A DNA stretch of 56,299 bases. It comes from Gemmatimonadota bacterium. GTDB lineage: Bacteria; Gemmatimonadota; Gemmatimonadetes; Longimicrobiales; Gaopeijiaceae. Below, piece after piece: positions 8,588 through 16,302 of this stretch (position 1 is its first letter; every line of letters starts with the position of its first letter). A program made the position numbers and the translations under genes. The notes beneath the pieces are model-generated. The model was given only the letters and a program-made list of their open reading frames with translations. It was not told the origin of the DNA and made no database searches. The stretch covers positions 1-56,299 of the forward strand of contig SHZR01000018.1 of the NCBI GenBank assembly GCA_009692205.1, read 5' to 3'.

Positions 8588-9364
8588 TCAATGCATGCCG
8601 GACCCGCCGTCGATCGCGATCGCTTGCCCGTTGATCCCCTCGCCGTCCTTGTGGCAGAGCATGACCGCGACGTGGGCGATCTCCTCCGGGCGAATCAAGC
8701 GATGCTGCGGGCTGAGCGCGAGGATGCGCTCGAGCGCTTCCTCCTGGCTCACGCCGGTCTTCTCGACGATGCGCGACACGGACAATTCGGTCATGGGCGT
8801 GTCCACATAGCCCGGACAGATCGCGTTCACCGTGATGCCCCGGTCGGCGACCTCGGCCGCCAGCGCGCGGGTGAAACCAATCTGCGCGTGCTTCGACGCC
8901 GTGTAGGCTGCGATGTAGCGCGAGCCGCGCAGCCCCGCGACGGAAGCGACGTTGATCACGCGGCCCCAGTGGCGGTCGATCATTCCTTGGAGGAAGGCGC
9001 GCGAGCAGAGGAACGTGCCCGTCGCGTTGACCGCCAGGATGCGGTTCCACTCCTCGAGCGGGAGTCGCTTGACCGGATTCGAGAGGGCGATGCCGGCGTT
9101 GTTCACGAGGATGTCGACGGTGCCGAGGCGCTTGACCGCCGCCTCTGCCATGGCCCGAACGCTCGCCTCGTCGGCCACGTCGCACGTGATGGCGTGGGCC
9201 TCGAAGCCCGCGGTCGTGAGTTCTTTCGCGACACCGTCGATCTCGGCCGTCGTGCGTGCGCTCACCACCACGGCCGCGCCTCGCTCGGCGAGCGCGCGAG
9301 CGACCGCCCTGCCGATGCCACGACCCCCACCCGTGATGACCGCACCGCGTCCGGCGAGGCTCAT
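8588..9364 (-). CDS. Short-chain dehydrogenase/reductase (FabG/3-hydroxybutyrate dehydrogenase-like)
   Basis: A 258-residue classical SDR. The cofactor motif is 'TGGGRGIG' (residues 11-18), followed by 'CDVAD', 'NNAGIALS', the catalytic Ser in 'NVASVAGLRGS', the Tyr and Lys in 'YTASKHA' and the 'ICPGYVDTPM' loop, then a C-terminal 'IDGGSGMH'. It is an NAD(P)H-dependent oxidoreductase of the 3-oxoacyl-ACP reductase/3-hydroxybutyrate dehydrogenase type. The residue after the second beta strand ('VVSART') suggests NADP(H) preference, but this is weak evidence. It is not in an obvious operon, so its substrate is open. Confidence 0.88.
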   Translation of the reverse strand: MSLAGRGAVITGGGRGIGRAVARALAERGAAVVVSARTTAEIDGVAKELTTAGFEAHAITCDVADEASVRAMAEAAVKRLGTVDILVNNAGIALSNPVKRLPLEEWNRILAVNATGTFLCSRAFLQGMIDRHWGRVINVASVAGLRGSRYIAAYTASKHAQIGFTRALAAEVADRGITVNAICPGYVDTPMTELSVSRIVEKTGVSQEEALERILALSPQHRLIRPEEIAHVAVMLCHKDGEGINGQAIAIDGGSGMH

Positions 9365-9473
9365 CGGGCGAAGCGGCGCGGGGCGCGGACTGGAGTGGGG
9401 GCGGCGGACATCGCGTCACAGTAGGCCGTGGCTCGCGCCCCGGCCAGCGTGGCATGGACAATGTACGGTATAT

Positions 9474-9502
9474 TTGACACCAAGACTGCCATAACATACA
9501 CT
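9474..9502 (+). promoter_or_regulatory. Sigma-70 type promoter for the membrane protein/XRE operon
   Basis: A perfect -35 hexamer TTGACA (9474-9479), 17-bp spacer and -10 TACACT (9497-9502, 4/6) lie in an AT-rich island that is unusual for this genome. The predicted start is near 9509, about 31 bases before the GTG start at 9540. The XRE protein of the same operon may regulate it; that is inference. Confidence 0.7.
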
Positions 9503-9539
9503 GTGTCGCGTTCACTAGACTCAAGGGGAGGGGCGCTTC

Positions 9540-9959
9540 GTGTCGTTCCGAGAGAAGACGGTCTGGGTTTCGTTCGTCCTGATGTTCGTCCTGTTCGGCT
9601 ACTACTTCTGGCATGTGAGCCAGATCATGGCGGGCCGAGCCGACGCCGACACCTCGTTCCACCTGTTCCTGCTGGTGGTCGTCGTACTGATCGTTGCGGA
9701 GATCGCCGTGCGCGCGGTCCTCAGGATCCGGAATCCCAAAGAGGCGCGCGCGCCTCGCGACGAGCGCGAGCGCCAGATCGAGCTACGGGCCCGGGGCATC
9801 GCGTACTACGTGCTGCTCGCGGCGGCCCTCCTCTCCATCGGCTCGATCCACCTCTCCACGAATCCCTACGGGCTCGCCCAACACGTGCTGCTCGCGCTCG
9901 TGGTCGCGGAACTGACGCGGCTCGGCGGCCAGCTCGTGCTCTTCCGTCGAGATTCCTGA
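9540..9959 (+). CDS. Four-helix membrane protein (DUF2178-like), partner of XRE regulator
   Basis: GTG at 9540 follows a purine-rich AGGGGAGGGG site. The 139 residues hold two pairs of hydrophobic helices (about 8-30, 43-62, 88-106, 112-130) separated by a charged loop containing '[19 protein letters not shown]'. That loop pattern and size resemble DUF2178-like proteins, which are often coded next to a short XRE regulator, as here. The function is unknown. The next gene starts one base after this stop codon, so both are clearly in one operon. Confidence 0.65.
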   Translation: MSFREKTVWVSFVLMFVLFGYYFWHVSQIMAGRADADTSFHLFLLVVVVLIVAEIAVRAVLRIRNPKEARAPRDERERQIELRARGIAYYVLLAAALLSIGSIHLSTNPYGLAQHVLLALVVAELTRLGGQLVLFRRDS

Positions 9960-9960
9960 G

Positions 9961-10200
9961 ATGTCCGAGCACGGCATCCTGAACCAGATCCGGCGCCTCC
10001 GCTTCGACCATCAGGAGATGACGCAGCAGGAGCTCGCCGACAGCGTCGGAGTCACGCGCCAGACCATCAACGCGATCGAGCTGGGCAAGTACTCGCCGTC
10101 GCTCGAGGTGGCGTTCCGCATCGCGGCCGTCTTCGGCGTGCCCCTGGAGCAGGTGTTCCAACACGAAGGCCCGCCCACCAAGCCCGAGGCTGCTCCATGA
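9961..10200 (+). CDS. Short XRE-family HTH transcriptional regulator
   Basis: A 79-residue protein that is almost wholly a Cro/CI helix-turn-helix domain: '[20 protein letters not shown]' spans the two core helices (about residues 20-39) and continues '[20 protein letters not shown]'. It resembles the YozG-like small regulators that control neighbouring membrane protein genes. It starts right after the membrane protein stop and overlaps the next gene by four bases (ATGA), so translation is probably coupled. Autoregulation of the promoter at 9474 is likely but inferred. Confidence 0.9.
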   Translation: MSEHGILNQIRRLRFDHQEMTQQELADSVGVTRQTINAIELGKYSPSLEVAFRIAAVFGVPLEQVFQHEGPPTKPEAAP

Positions 10201-10973
10201 TGGACCTCTTCCGCTACGACTTCGACTACACCTGGCCGTGGACGCTCGGTCACGTCATGGCCACGGTCGTGTTCGGCCTCCTCACCGTCCTGGTCTGGCG
10301 TGCGGGTTGGTCGCGACTGGCTGCCGCCGCGACCGGCACTCTGGCCGTGTGGGCGCTGGTCGGCGCGTTCATCGTCCATGGTCCCATGCGCTTCAACCGG
10401 CCGATGGACCTCCCCACCGAGCGGTTCCTGTCCTCGGGGTCGGGCCGTGTGCTGGACGCCGGCGCCGGCTCGGGCCGCTCGGCCCTGATGGTTCTGCTCG
10501 GGCGACCCCAGGCGAGCGTCGTGGCCCTCGATCTGTTCCTGGAAGGATACGGCATCGGGGAGAACACGCCCGACCGTCTACGCGCCAACGCGCGCGTCGC
10601 CGGCGTGGAGGATCGTCTCGAGGTCCAGACCGGGGACCTTCGCCAGATGCCGCTCGAGAGCGCGAGCTTCGATGCCGTGGTGAGCGCGTACGCCATCGAT
10701 CACCTGGACCCCGACGGCATTCGCAGTTCGCTGTCGGAGGTCTCGCGGGTGCTGCGGCCGGGCGGAGAGTTGCTTCTGATGGTGGTCAATCCGGACGGCT
10801 GGACGCGCGTGGCCTTTCCGCTGTTCGGGGCGCACGGCTACTTCGGGGGACGAGGCGCGGCGGAGCGGTGGCGAGGCGCCGTCGTCGAGGCGGGATTCGA
10901 GATCGTGGAGGAGGGCACCGCTGCCGCCACGCTCTTCCTGCTGGTGAGGAAGGGCGCGGCGGCAACGGACTGA
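10197..10973 (+). CDS. Membrane-anchored SAM-dependent methyltransferase
   Basis: A 258-residue protein with two hydrophobic helices near the N-terminus (about 17-37 and 42-62), then a class I Rossmann methyltransferase. Motif I is '[13 protein letters not shown]', motif II 'VVALDLF', motif III '[19 protein letters not shown]', and '[16 protein letters not shown]' is the post-II block. The acceptor could be a lipid or envelope small molecule given the membrane anchor; this is inference. Its ATG overlaps the XRE stop codon. The gene is convergent with, and only two bases from, the following lipoprotein gene. Confidence 0.82.
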   Translation: MMDLFRYDFDYTWPWTLGHVMATVVFGLLTVLVWRAGWSRLAAAATGTLAVWALVGAFIVHGPMRFNRPMDLPTERFLSSGSGRVLDAGAGSGRSALMVLLGRPQASVVALDLFLEGYGIGENTPDRLRANARVAGVEDRLEVQTGDLRQMPLESASFDAVVSAYAIDHLDPDGIRSSLSEVSRVLRPGGELLLMVVNPDGWTRVAFPLFGAHGYFGGRGAAERWRGAVVEAGFEIVEEGTAAATLFLLVRKGAAATD

Positions 10974-10975
10974 GG

Positions 10976-12304
10976 CTACAACCCAGCGATCAACGTTCGA
11001 AGCCCGGTCGCGGCCAGGGTCGCCGCGGAGTAGTTGTGGGCATTGGCGGCGCTGCGCAGCTGCGACACGAGCGAGTTGAGCTGGGCCCGGTCGGCAGCAC
11101 TGAGCGACTGGACCACGCGATCTCGAACCCATTCCACGGTAGCGGCGTTGCCTGAGACTCCCGCGGCGTCGCCCGCCGCCGCGTCCACCTGAACCTGTCG
11201 TGCCCACAGCTCGAGGCGCGCCAAGTCGATGGCGGCCGGGGTGACGTGCCGGAGCCGGAAGTCGTGCGCGGCGGAGGCCACGCCGATGGCCCGCTGCCGG
11301 GCGTTGGCGGGCTGCTGCGCGTTCACTGCGCTGGTGAGCGCCGCGACCGCACCGCTCATCTGAGTCTCGAGCAGTGGCGGGTGAGTGCCTCCTGCGAAGG
11401 AATTCCACGCGGCGGTGAGCGCGGCGAGCGCGGTTCCGGCCTTGGTCCAGTTTCCGGCCTGAGCCGCGTCGAAGATGCTGTCAGCTCTCGCGAGAATGGT
11501 GACCAGCTCAGCGGGCGGGGCGCCGTTCAGGGCATCTACCGGAACCGCGACGGCCATGGACTCGCTGTCTCCCGGGAAGCCGGTGGTGAACTCGTCGTAC
11601 CCCGGCGCGAAGGTCTTGTCCTCATAGGCCCCGTCCTGGTGCAGCTCCTTCACCTGGATTGCGCCGGTCACCGGCCCGGTCGGGCCGTTGACCGTGAGTC
11701 CGGTGGCCTCGACCGTGACTTCCTCGAACACCGCGCCGCAGATGTTCTCGGGGCGGTACACGTTGTTCACCTGCGGGCTCCCCGGCATGATCATCGCGGC
11801 GGGGCCGTCGCGCCCTGCCTGCCAGGTGCCATTCCGGTCCGCCACGACGCCGGCCGCGTAGTTGAAGACATCCTCGCCGAGGTACCAAACCGAATTGTCG
11901 TCCGCCTGGGCGTACCAGTCGATCGCGGTCTCGTGGAGCCGGCCGCCGAGGAACGCCATGTACTGCGACTCGACCACCTCGATCGGCTGCCCGTTCCAGG
12001 TGATGACGCGAGTGCTGGCGAGCAGAGTGACCTCCGCGCGGAACGGAAGCCCGTCCACGGTCCCGAGCTGGAGATACGAAGTGACCTGGTCCACCGGGAA
12101 GAGTGAGTTGGTCCCCACGGTGGGGTTGGAGAACGTCGGGGCCCCCAGGTCCACGCGCAGGCTCTCGGGCTGGAGCGGAAGGGGATTCCCCTCGTCGTCG
12201 AGGCAGCCGATCACCGGGCTCATGCCGTTGTCACAAGCGCCGAGTAGCGCCGAGAGGGTCACCGCTAGGCACCGATGTGGCCAGGCTGTTGATGGTCTCG
12301 ACAC
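10976..12304 (-). CDS. Large secreted lipoprotein of unknown function
   Basis: A GTG start at 12304 gives a 442-residue protein with a lipoprotein signal ending in 'LSALLGAC' (Cys24). The N-terminal half is beta-rich ('LFPVDQVTSYLQLGTVDGLPFRAEV' region, 'VITWNGQPIEVVESQYMA', 'AIDWYAQADDNSVWYLGED'), and the C-terminal part (about 290-442) is Ala-rich and helical with repeated 'A..AL..A..N' patterns. The phrase 'DWYAQADDNSVWYLGEDV' resembles a motif seen in uncharacterised bacterial extracellular proteins. No catalytic signature is recognised. It should sit in a membrane facing the periplasm or outside. Confidence 0.72.
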   Translation of the reverse strand: MSRPSTAWPHRCLAVTLSALLGACDNGMSPVIGCLDDEGNPLPLQPESLRVDLGAPTFSNPTVGTNSLFPVDQVTSYLQLGTVDGLPFRAEVTLLASTRVITWNGQPIEVVESQYMAFLGGRLHETAIDWYAQADDNSVWYLGEDVFNYAAGVVADRNGTWQAGRDGPAAMIMPGSPQVNNVYRPENICGAVFEEVTVEATGLTVNGPTGPVTGAIQVKELHQDGAYEDKTFAPGYDEFTTGFPGDSESMAVAVPVDALNGAPPAELVTILARADSIFDAAQAGNWTKAGTALAALTAAWNSFAGGTHPPLLETQMSGAVAALTSAVNAQQPANARQRAIGVASAAHDFRLRHVTPAAIDLARLELWARQVQVDAAAGDAAGVSGNAATVEWVRDRVVQSLSAADRAQLNSLVSQLRSAANAHNYSAATLAATGLRTLIAGL

Positions 12305-12493
12305 GGTAAGACTCCGGGGTCATGGGCCAGGGACGAGGAACTGTCCATGGAGCCCACGAGGGGCCGGGGTTGTGACACGTGAGGGGCGTGGGCACCATCG
12401 AGGGTTCAAGTCGGAACCAAGCCGGCGCTGCCCTGTAGTCTCCCTTTAGGGCGCCGTATCGCGCGGATGGTGGGAACCGGCAGGAGGTGCGCA

Positions 12494-12910
12494 GTGAACG
12501 CAGCCAGAGCATCAGGTCCGCCGACCACGACGCGCCGTGTGGGGCTCGCCGTTGCGGCCTTATCGCTGTCCTTCGCGGCCTGTGCCACCGCTTTCCCCAG
12601 CGACGACCCGTTCGGCCGCGGTGGCAGTGGCGCCGTGAGCATCAGGCTCGACGTCGAGAACCGGAACTTCTACGACGCCACGATCTACGTGATCGAAGAC
12701 TCGGGGCGCGCGCGGCGGGTCGGAGACGTGGTCGGGAACGGCAATCGGTCGTTCCAGGTTCCGTGGGAGTTCGCGGCCGCCATGAGCTTCCGGATCGACC
12801 TCCTCGCGGGCGGGTCGTGCACGACGCCGCCTCTCGTGGTCAGTCCGGGAGAGGTGCTGGGACTACAGGTCGTGTCGAACGTCGAGTCGTCGTCGGCCTA
12901 CTGCAGGTAG
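12494..12910 (+). CDS. Small lipoprotein, unknown function
   Basis: GTG at 12494 is six bases after AGGAGG (12482-12487), a better start than ATG at 12467. The 138-residue product has a long basic N-region, a hydrophobic core and the lipobox 'LSFAAC' (Cys30). The mature domain is a small beta sandwich-like segment: 'VSIRLDVENRNFYDATIYVI', 'VGNGNRSFQVPWEF', 'LVVSPGEVLGLQV'. Two conserved-looking Cys residues occur at 'GSCTTPP' and the C-terminal 'AYCR'. It is convergent with the thiolase gene ten bases away. Confidence 0.65.
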   Translation: MNAARASGPPTTTRRVGLAVAALSLSFAACATAFPSDDPFGRGGSGAVSIRLDVENRNFYDATIYVIEDSGRARRVGDVVGNGNRSFQVPWEFAAAMSFRIDLLAGGSCTTPPLVVSPGEVLGLQVVSNVESSSAYCR

Positions 12911-12920
12911 GCCGCGCGCG

Positions 12921-14102
12921 TCACGCCACCTCGAACAGCCCAGCCGCGCCCATGCCGCCGCCGACGCACATCGTGACCACGACGTGCTTGGCGCCGCGTC
13001 GCTTGCCCTCGATGAGGATGTGCCCCGCCAGGCGTGCGCCCGTCATTCCGTAGGGATGCCCGATCGAGATCGAGCCTCCGTCGACGTTGAGGCGCTCGGC
13101 GGGAATCCCTAGCCGATCGCGGCAGTAGACGACCTGCACCGCGAACGCCTCGTTGAGCTCCCAGAGGTCGATGTCGTCCATGCGGAGGCCGGTGCGCTCG
13201 AGCAGACGCGGCACCGCGAACACAGGCCCGATGCCCATCTCGTCGGGCTCGAGGCCGACGACGACGAGCTTCCGGAAGAACCCGAGGGGCTCGAGGCCGC
13301 GCCGCTCGGCCTCCCGCGCCTCCATGACCACGCACGCGGACGCTCCGTCGGAGAGCTGCGATGCGTTGCCCGCGGTGATGGTCTTGCCTTCGCCCTGCAC
13401 GGGCTTGAGCGCCGCGAGACCCTCGGCGGTGGTGTCGGCGCGGTTGCCCTCGTCCTTGGCGAGCGTCACCTCACGCTCGCTCGTCGCGCCGGTGGCCTTG
13501 TCGGTGACGACCATGCGCGTCGTGAGCGCGACGATCTCGGCGTCGAAGCGGCCGGCGGCCTGCGCGGCGGCGGTGCGCTGCTGGCTCGAGAGCGCGTAGG
13601 CGTCCTGCACGTCGCGGCCGACGCCGTATCGCTTCGCCACCACTTCCGCGGTGTCGAGCATGCTCATCCAGACCTCCGGCTTGTGCTGCGACAGCCACTC
13701 CTCGTTGGCGTGCGTCTGGTTGAGGTTGTTCTGCACGAGGCTGATGGACTCGACGCCCCCCGCGACCGCGACAGGGACGTCGTCGAGCACCACGCGGTTC
13801 GCAGCGATCGCGATCGCCTGGAGCCCCGAGGAGCAAAAGCGGTTCACGGTGGTGGCTGCGGTGGTCACGGAGAGCCCGGCACGCAGCGCCGCGAGGCGCG
13901 CGATGTTCTTGCCGGTCGCGCCCTCCGGGAGGCCGCAGCCCAAGATCACGTCCTCGACCTTGCCCGGCTCGACGCCCGCGCGGCGCACCGCGTGCTCGAT
14001 GGCATGGCCCGCCAGGGTCGCGCCGTGCGTGTTGTTGAACGCGCCGCGAAACGCCCTGCCGATGGGTGTGCGCGCGGTCGAGACGATGACGGCTTCCCTC
14101 AT
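12921..14102 (-). CDS. Acetyl-CoA acyltransferase (thiolase family)
   Basis: I place the start at ATG 14102 ('[15 protein letters not shown]'), the usual thiolase N-terminus; the longer open frame upstream is toxin debris. The 393 residues contain the acyl-enzyme Cys90 in '[10 protein letters not shown]', 'NEAFAVQV', His349 in '[10 protein letters not shown]' and the second catalytic Cys379 in 'CVGGGMGAA'. It should cleave 3-ketoacyl-CoA (or condense acetyl-CoA) in beta-oxidation. The acyl-CoA ligase and hydratase/dehydrogenase genes lie upstream on the same strand, separated only by a decayed toxin-antitoxin pair, which suggests that pair was inserted into a fatty-acid or aromatic-acid degradation cluster. 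Confidence 0.93.
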   Translation of the reverse strand: MREAVIVSTARTPIGRAFRGAFNNTHGATLAGHAIEHAVRRAGVEPGKVEDVILGCGLPEGATGKNIARLAALRAGLSVTTAATTVNRFCSSGLQAIAIAANRVVLDDVPVAVAGGVESISLVQNNLNQTHANEEWLSQHKPEVWMSMLDTAEVVAKRYGVGRDVQDAYALSSQQRTAAAQAAGRFDAEIVALTTRMVVTDKATGATSEREVTLAKDEGNRADTTAEGLAALKPVQGEGKTITAGNASQLSDGASACVVMEAREAERRGLEPLGFFRKLVVVGLEPDEMGIGPVFAVPRLLERTGLRMDDIDLWELNEAFAVQVVYCRDRLGIPAERLNVDGGSISIGHPYGMTGARLAGHILIEGKRRGAKHVVVTMCVGGGMGAAGLFEVA

Positions 14103-14342
14103 GGTCCTGATCTCCGCGTGCGGTGGCGTGTGACGATCATGCGCATCTCTGGCGTGGCTCCGTCGTCGGCTCCTCGCAGGGCGTGGACTCGGAGGAGGGG
14201 CCGGGCCCGCACCTTCACGGAGTCGACATCCGTCACGAGGTGGCCCGCGAGGGGCGCCGTCATCGCGCAGCCACTCATCCACTCGAGGCGACGCGGATTG
14301 CTGCACGACGAGGGGGACGACCGCCGAGCTGTCCCAGAACAC
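14099..14342 (-). pseudogene. VapC-like PIN toxin remnant (internal deletion and frame change)
   Basis: GTG at 14342, two bases after the antitoxin stop codon, opens '[19 protein letters not shown]' and 'RVDEWLRDD', the first 30 residues of a PIN toxin with the first metal-binding Asp. The expected middle of about 65 residues is missing. In another frame, '[16 protein letters not shown]' resembles the C-terminal 'VHPLRAADALQLA' block of VapC. The remains end at the thiolase start. The original RNase toxin cannot be active. The gene order antitoxin-toxin is retained. Confidence 0.7.
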
Positions 14343-14343
14343 C

Positions 14344-14631
14344 TCACCGGCCGTTCCGGCGCTCGTCGAGCAGTGCCTCCACGACGTCGACACCGACCGC
14401 CGGCCGGCGACCCGGCCACCCCGCATCGAGCGTTCCCGTCGCGCGTCGCAGCACGCCGCGTCGCTCCAAGTCCGCTAGCCAGCGGGCATCGTCATCCGCG
14501 GGCACCGCGGCACCCCCAGCCGGCTCGATGCGCGCGATCACCGTGTCTCGGTCGCACACCACGATCGTCTCGCCGCTGCGCACGCGGTGAAGATAGTAGC
14601 TCAACCGACTCTTCAGCTCGGAGATCGTCAC
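14344..14631 (-). CDS. Phd/YefM-type antitoxin
   Basis: A start at GTG 14631 (AGGG eight bases upstream) gives 95 residues beginning '[20 protein letters not shown]', followed by '[17 protein letters not shown]'. This is the Phd/YefM pattern: an N-terminal operator-binding part and a strand-loop-strand, then an unstructured toxin-binding tail ('[15 protein letters not shown]'). GTG at 14637 and TTG at 14658 are alternative starts. The cognate VapC-like toxin just downstream is broken, so this is an orphan antitoxin that may still autoregulate or neutralise related toxins elsewhere. Confidence 0.82.
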   Translation of the reverse strand: MTISELKSRLSYYLHRVRSGETIVVCDRDTVIARIEPAGGAAVPADDDARWLADLERRGVLRRATGTLDAGWPGRRPAVGVDVVEALLDERRNGR

Positions 14632-14709
14632 GGTCACGGCCCTAAACTGGCCCCGCAAATCAGGGCATCACAAGACCCGCGTGACGTCCCAGCCTCAGGG
14701 CCTACTCCC

Positions 14710-16302
14710 TCAAGACGATCGTCCGAGGGTGGCCGCCTCGCGTTCGATGAGCACCCGCCGCAGGATCTTGCCGGAAGGCGACTTCGGGATGGCGTCGACG
14801 AACTCCACCCGCCGGATCTTCTTGTGTGGCGACACCCGCTCGGCGACGAAGTCGAGCACGTCGTCCGCGCTGAGGGTGCCGTCGCTCACGATGAACGCCT
14901 TGGGCACTTCGCCCGCCTCTGCGTCCGGGCTGCGCACGACTGCCGCATCCTTGATGTGCGGGTTCGTGAGCAGCACCGCCTCGAGCTCGGCGGGGGCGAC
15001 CTGGTAGCCCTTGTACTTGATGAGCTCCTTCACGCGATCGACGATGCGACAATACCCTCCCTCGTCGACGTAGCCGATGTCTCCCGTGTGCAGCCACGCG
15101 TCCTTGTCGATGGTCGCGGCGGTCGCCTGCGGCTGGCCCAGGTACCCTGCCATCACCTGCGGGCCACGGATCCACACCTCGCCGCGCTGGCCGGGCCCGA
15201 GCGGCTGGCCCGTGGCCGTGTCCGCGATGAGGATCTCGGTGTTGGGGAGGCTCGGGCCGATCGAGTCGTGAGGCGATTGGCCCCTGCGCTGGTTGGGCGC
15301 GGTGTGCGTGACGGGGCTCGTCTCGGTGAGGCCGTAGCCCTGGCCGACGACGCATCCCAGGCGTTCCTCGACGCTGAGCGCCAGTTCCGCGCCGAGAGGG
15401 GCCGCCCCCGACATGATGCCTTGGAGGCTCGACAGGTCGTACTGGCCCACCATCGGGTGCTTGGCGAGCGCCACCAGGATGGGGGGGACGAGGTGCGCGA
15501 ACGTGACCCGGTACTCCTGCATGGCCTTGAGGAACTGCTCGAGGTCGAACCGCGGGAGGACCACCAGCGCCGCGCCCTTGGAGAGCGCGTAGTTCATGAT
15601 CACGACGAGCCCGTAGATGTGGAAGAACGGCAGCACGGCCATCAGGGTGTCTTTCTCCGTGACGGCTCGGCACAGGCTGTAGGAGCCCCGGAGCTGCACC
15701 ATGTTCGCCACCAGGTTGCGGTGCGTGAGCATGACGCCCTTGGAGATCCCCGTGGTCCCGCTGGAGTACGGGAGCGCGACGAGGTCTTTGGCCGGGTCGA
15801 TGGGTGGCCCCTTCTCGAGCTCGGGTGCCTCCAGAAGCTGAGCGAACGGCGTCGCGCCGGGCGCGGCGTCGAAGGTGAAGATCTCCTGCACGGTGCCGGC
15901 TCGCCTCGCGGCCTCGGTGGCCTTGTCGAGGAGCGGGCCCACGGTGACCAGGAAACGCGCACCCGCGTCGCGCAACTGGCTCGCCAGTTCCTCGGGCGTG
16001 TAGGTGGGGTTCACCGTGGTCACGATGCCGCCCGCGTGCGCGGCACCGTGGAAGGCCACCGGATATCCGATGGTGTTGGGGCTGTAGATCGCGATCACGT
16101 CGCCCTTCGCGAGCCCGCGCGCGGCGAAGCCGCCGGCAGCCCTCCGGATCCTGCTCCTGAGCTCGGCGAACGACACGGTCGTGCCGGTCGCGGCGTCGAT
16201 GAGCGCGGTTCTATGCGCGCGGCTACCGAGATCCGCGAAGACGTGGTCGGTCACCGTGACGTCCGGGATCACGACGTCGGGGTAGGGACTGCGGAAGATC
16301 AT
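14710..16302 (-). CDS. AMP-forming acyl-CoA synthetase (4-coumarate--CoA ligase-like)
   Basis: ATG at 16302 is preceded by GGAGG at five bases and overlaps the stop of the upstream gene (ATGA). The 530-residue enzyme has the ANL signatures: P-loop 'YSSGTTGISKG' (179-189), 'GYGLTETSPV', 'WLHTGDIGYVDEGG', 'VDRVKELIKYKGYQV' and the adenylation Lys512 in 'SPSGKILRR'. The sequence looks closest to 4-coumarate/long-chain acyl ligases. It activates a carboxylic acid with ATP and CoA and would feed the adjoining hydratase/dehydrogenase and thiolase. Chain length or aromatic preference cannot be set from sequence alone. Confidence 0.9.
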   Translation of the reverse strand: MIFRSPYPDVVIPDVTVTDHVFADLGSRAHRTALIDAATGTTVSFAELRSRIRRAAGGFAARGLAKGDVIAIYSPNTIGYPVAFHGAAHAGGIVTTVNPTYTPEELASQLRDAGARFLVTVGPLLDKATEAARRAGTVQEIFTFDAAPGATPFAQLLEAPELEKGPPIDPAKDLVALPYSSGTTGISKGVMLTHRNLVANMVQLRGSYSLCRAVTEKDTLMAVLPFFHIYGLVVIMNYALSKGAALVVLPRFDLEQFLKAMQEYRVTFAHLVPPILVALAKHPMVGQYDLSSLQGIMSGAAPLGAELALSVEERLGCVVGQGYGLTETSPVTHTAPNQRRGQSPHDSIGPSLPNTEILIADTATGQPLGPGQRGEVWIRGPQVMAGYLGQPQATAATIDKDAWLHTGDIGYVDEGGYCRIVDRVKELIKYKGYQVAPAELEAVLLTNPHIKDAAVVRSPDAEAGEVPKAFIVSDGTLSADDVLDFVAERVSPHKKIRRVEFVDAIPKSPSGKILRRVLIEREAATLGRSS

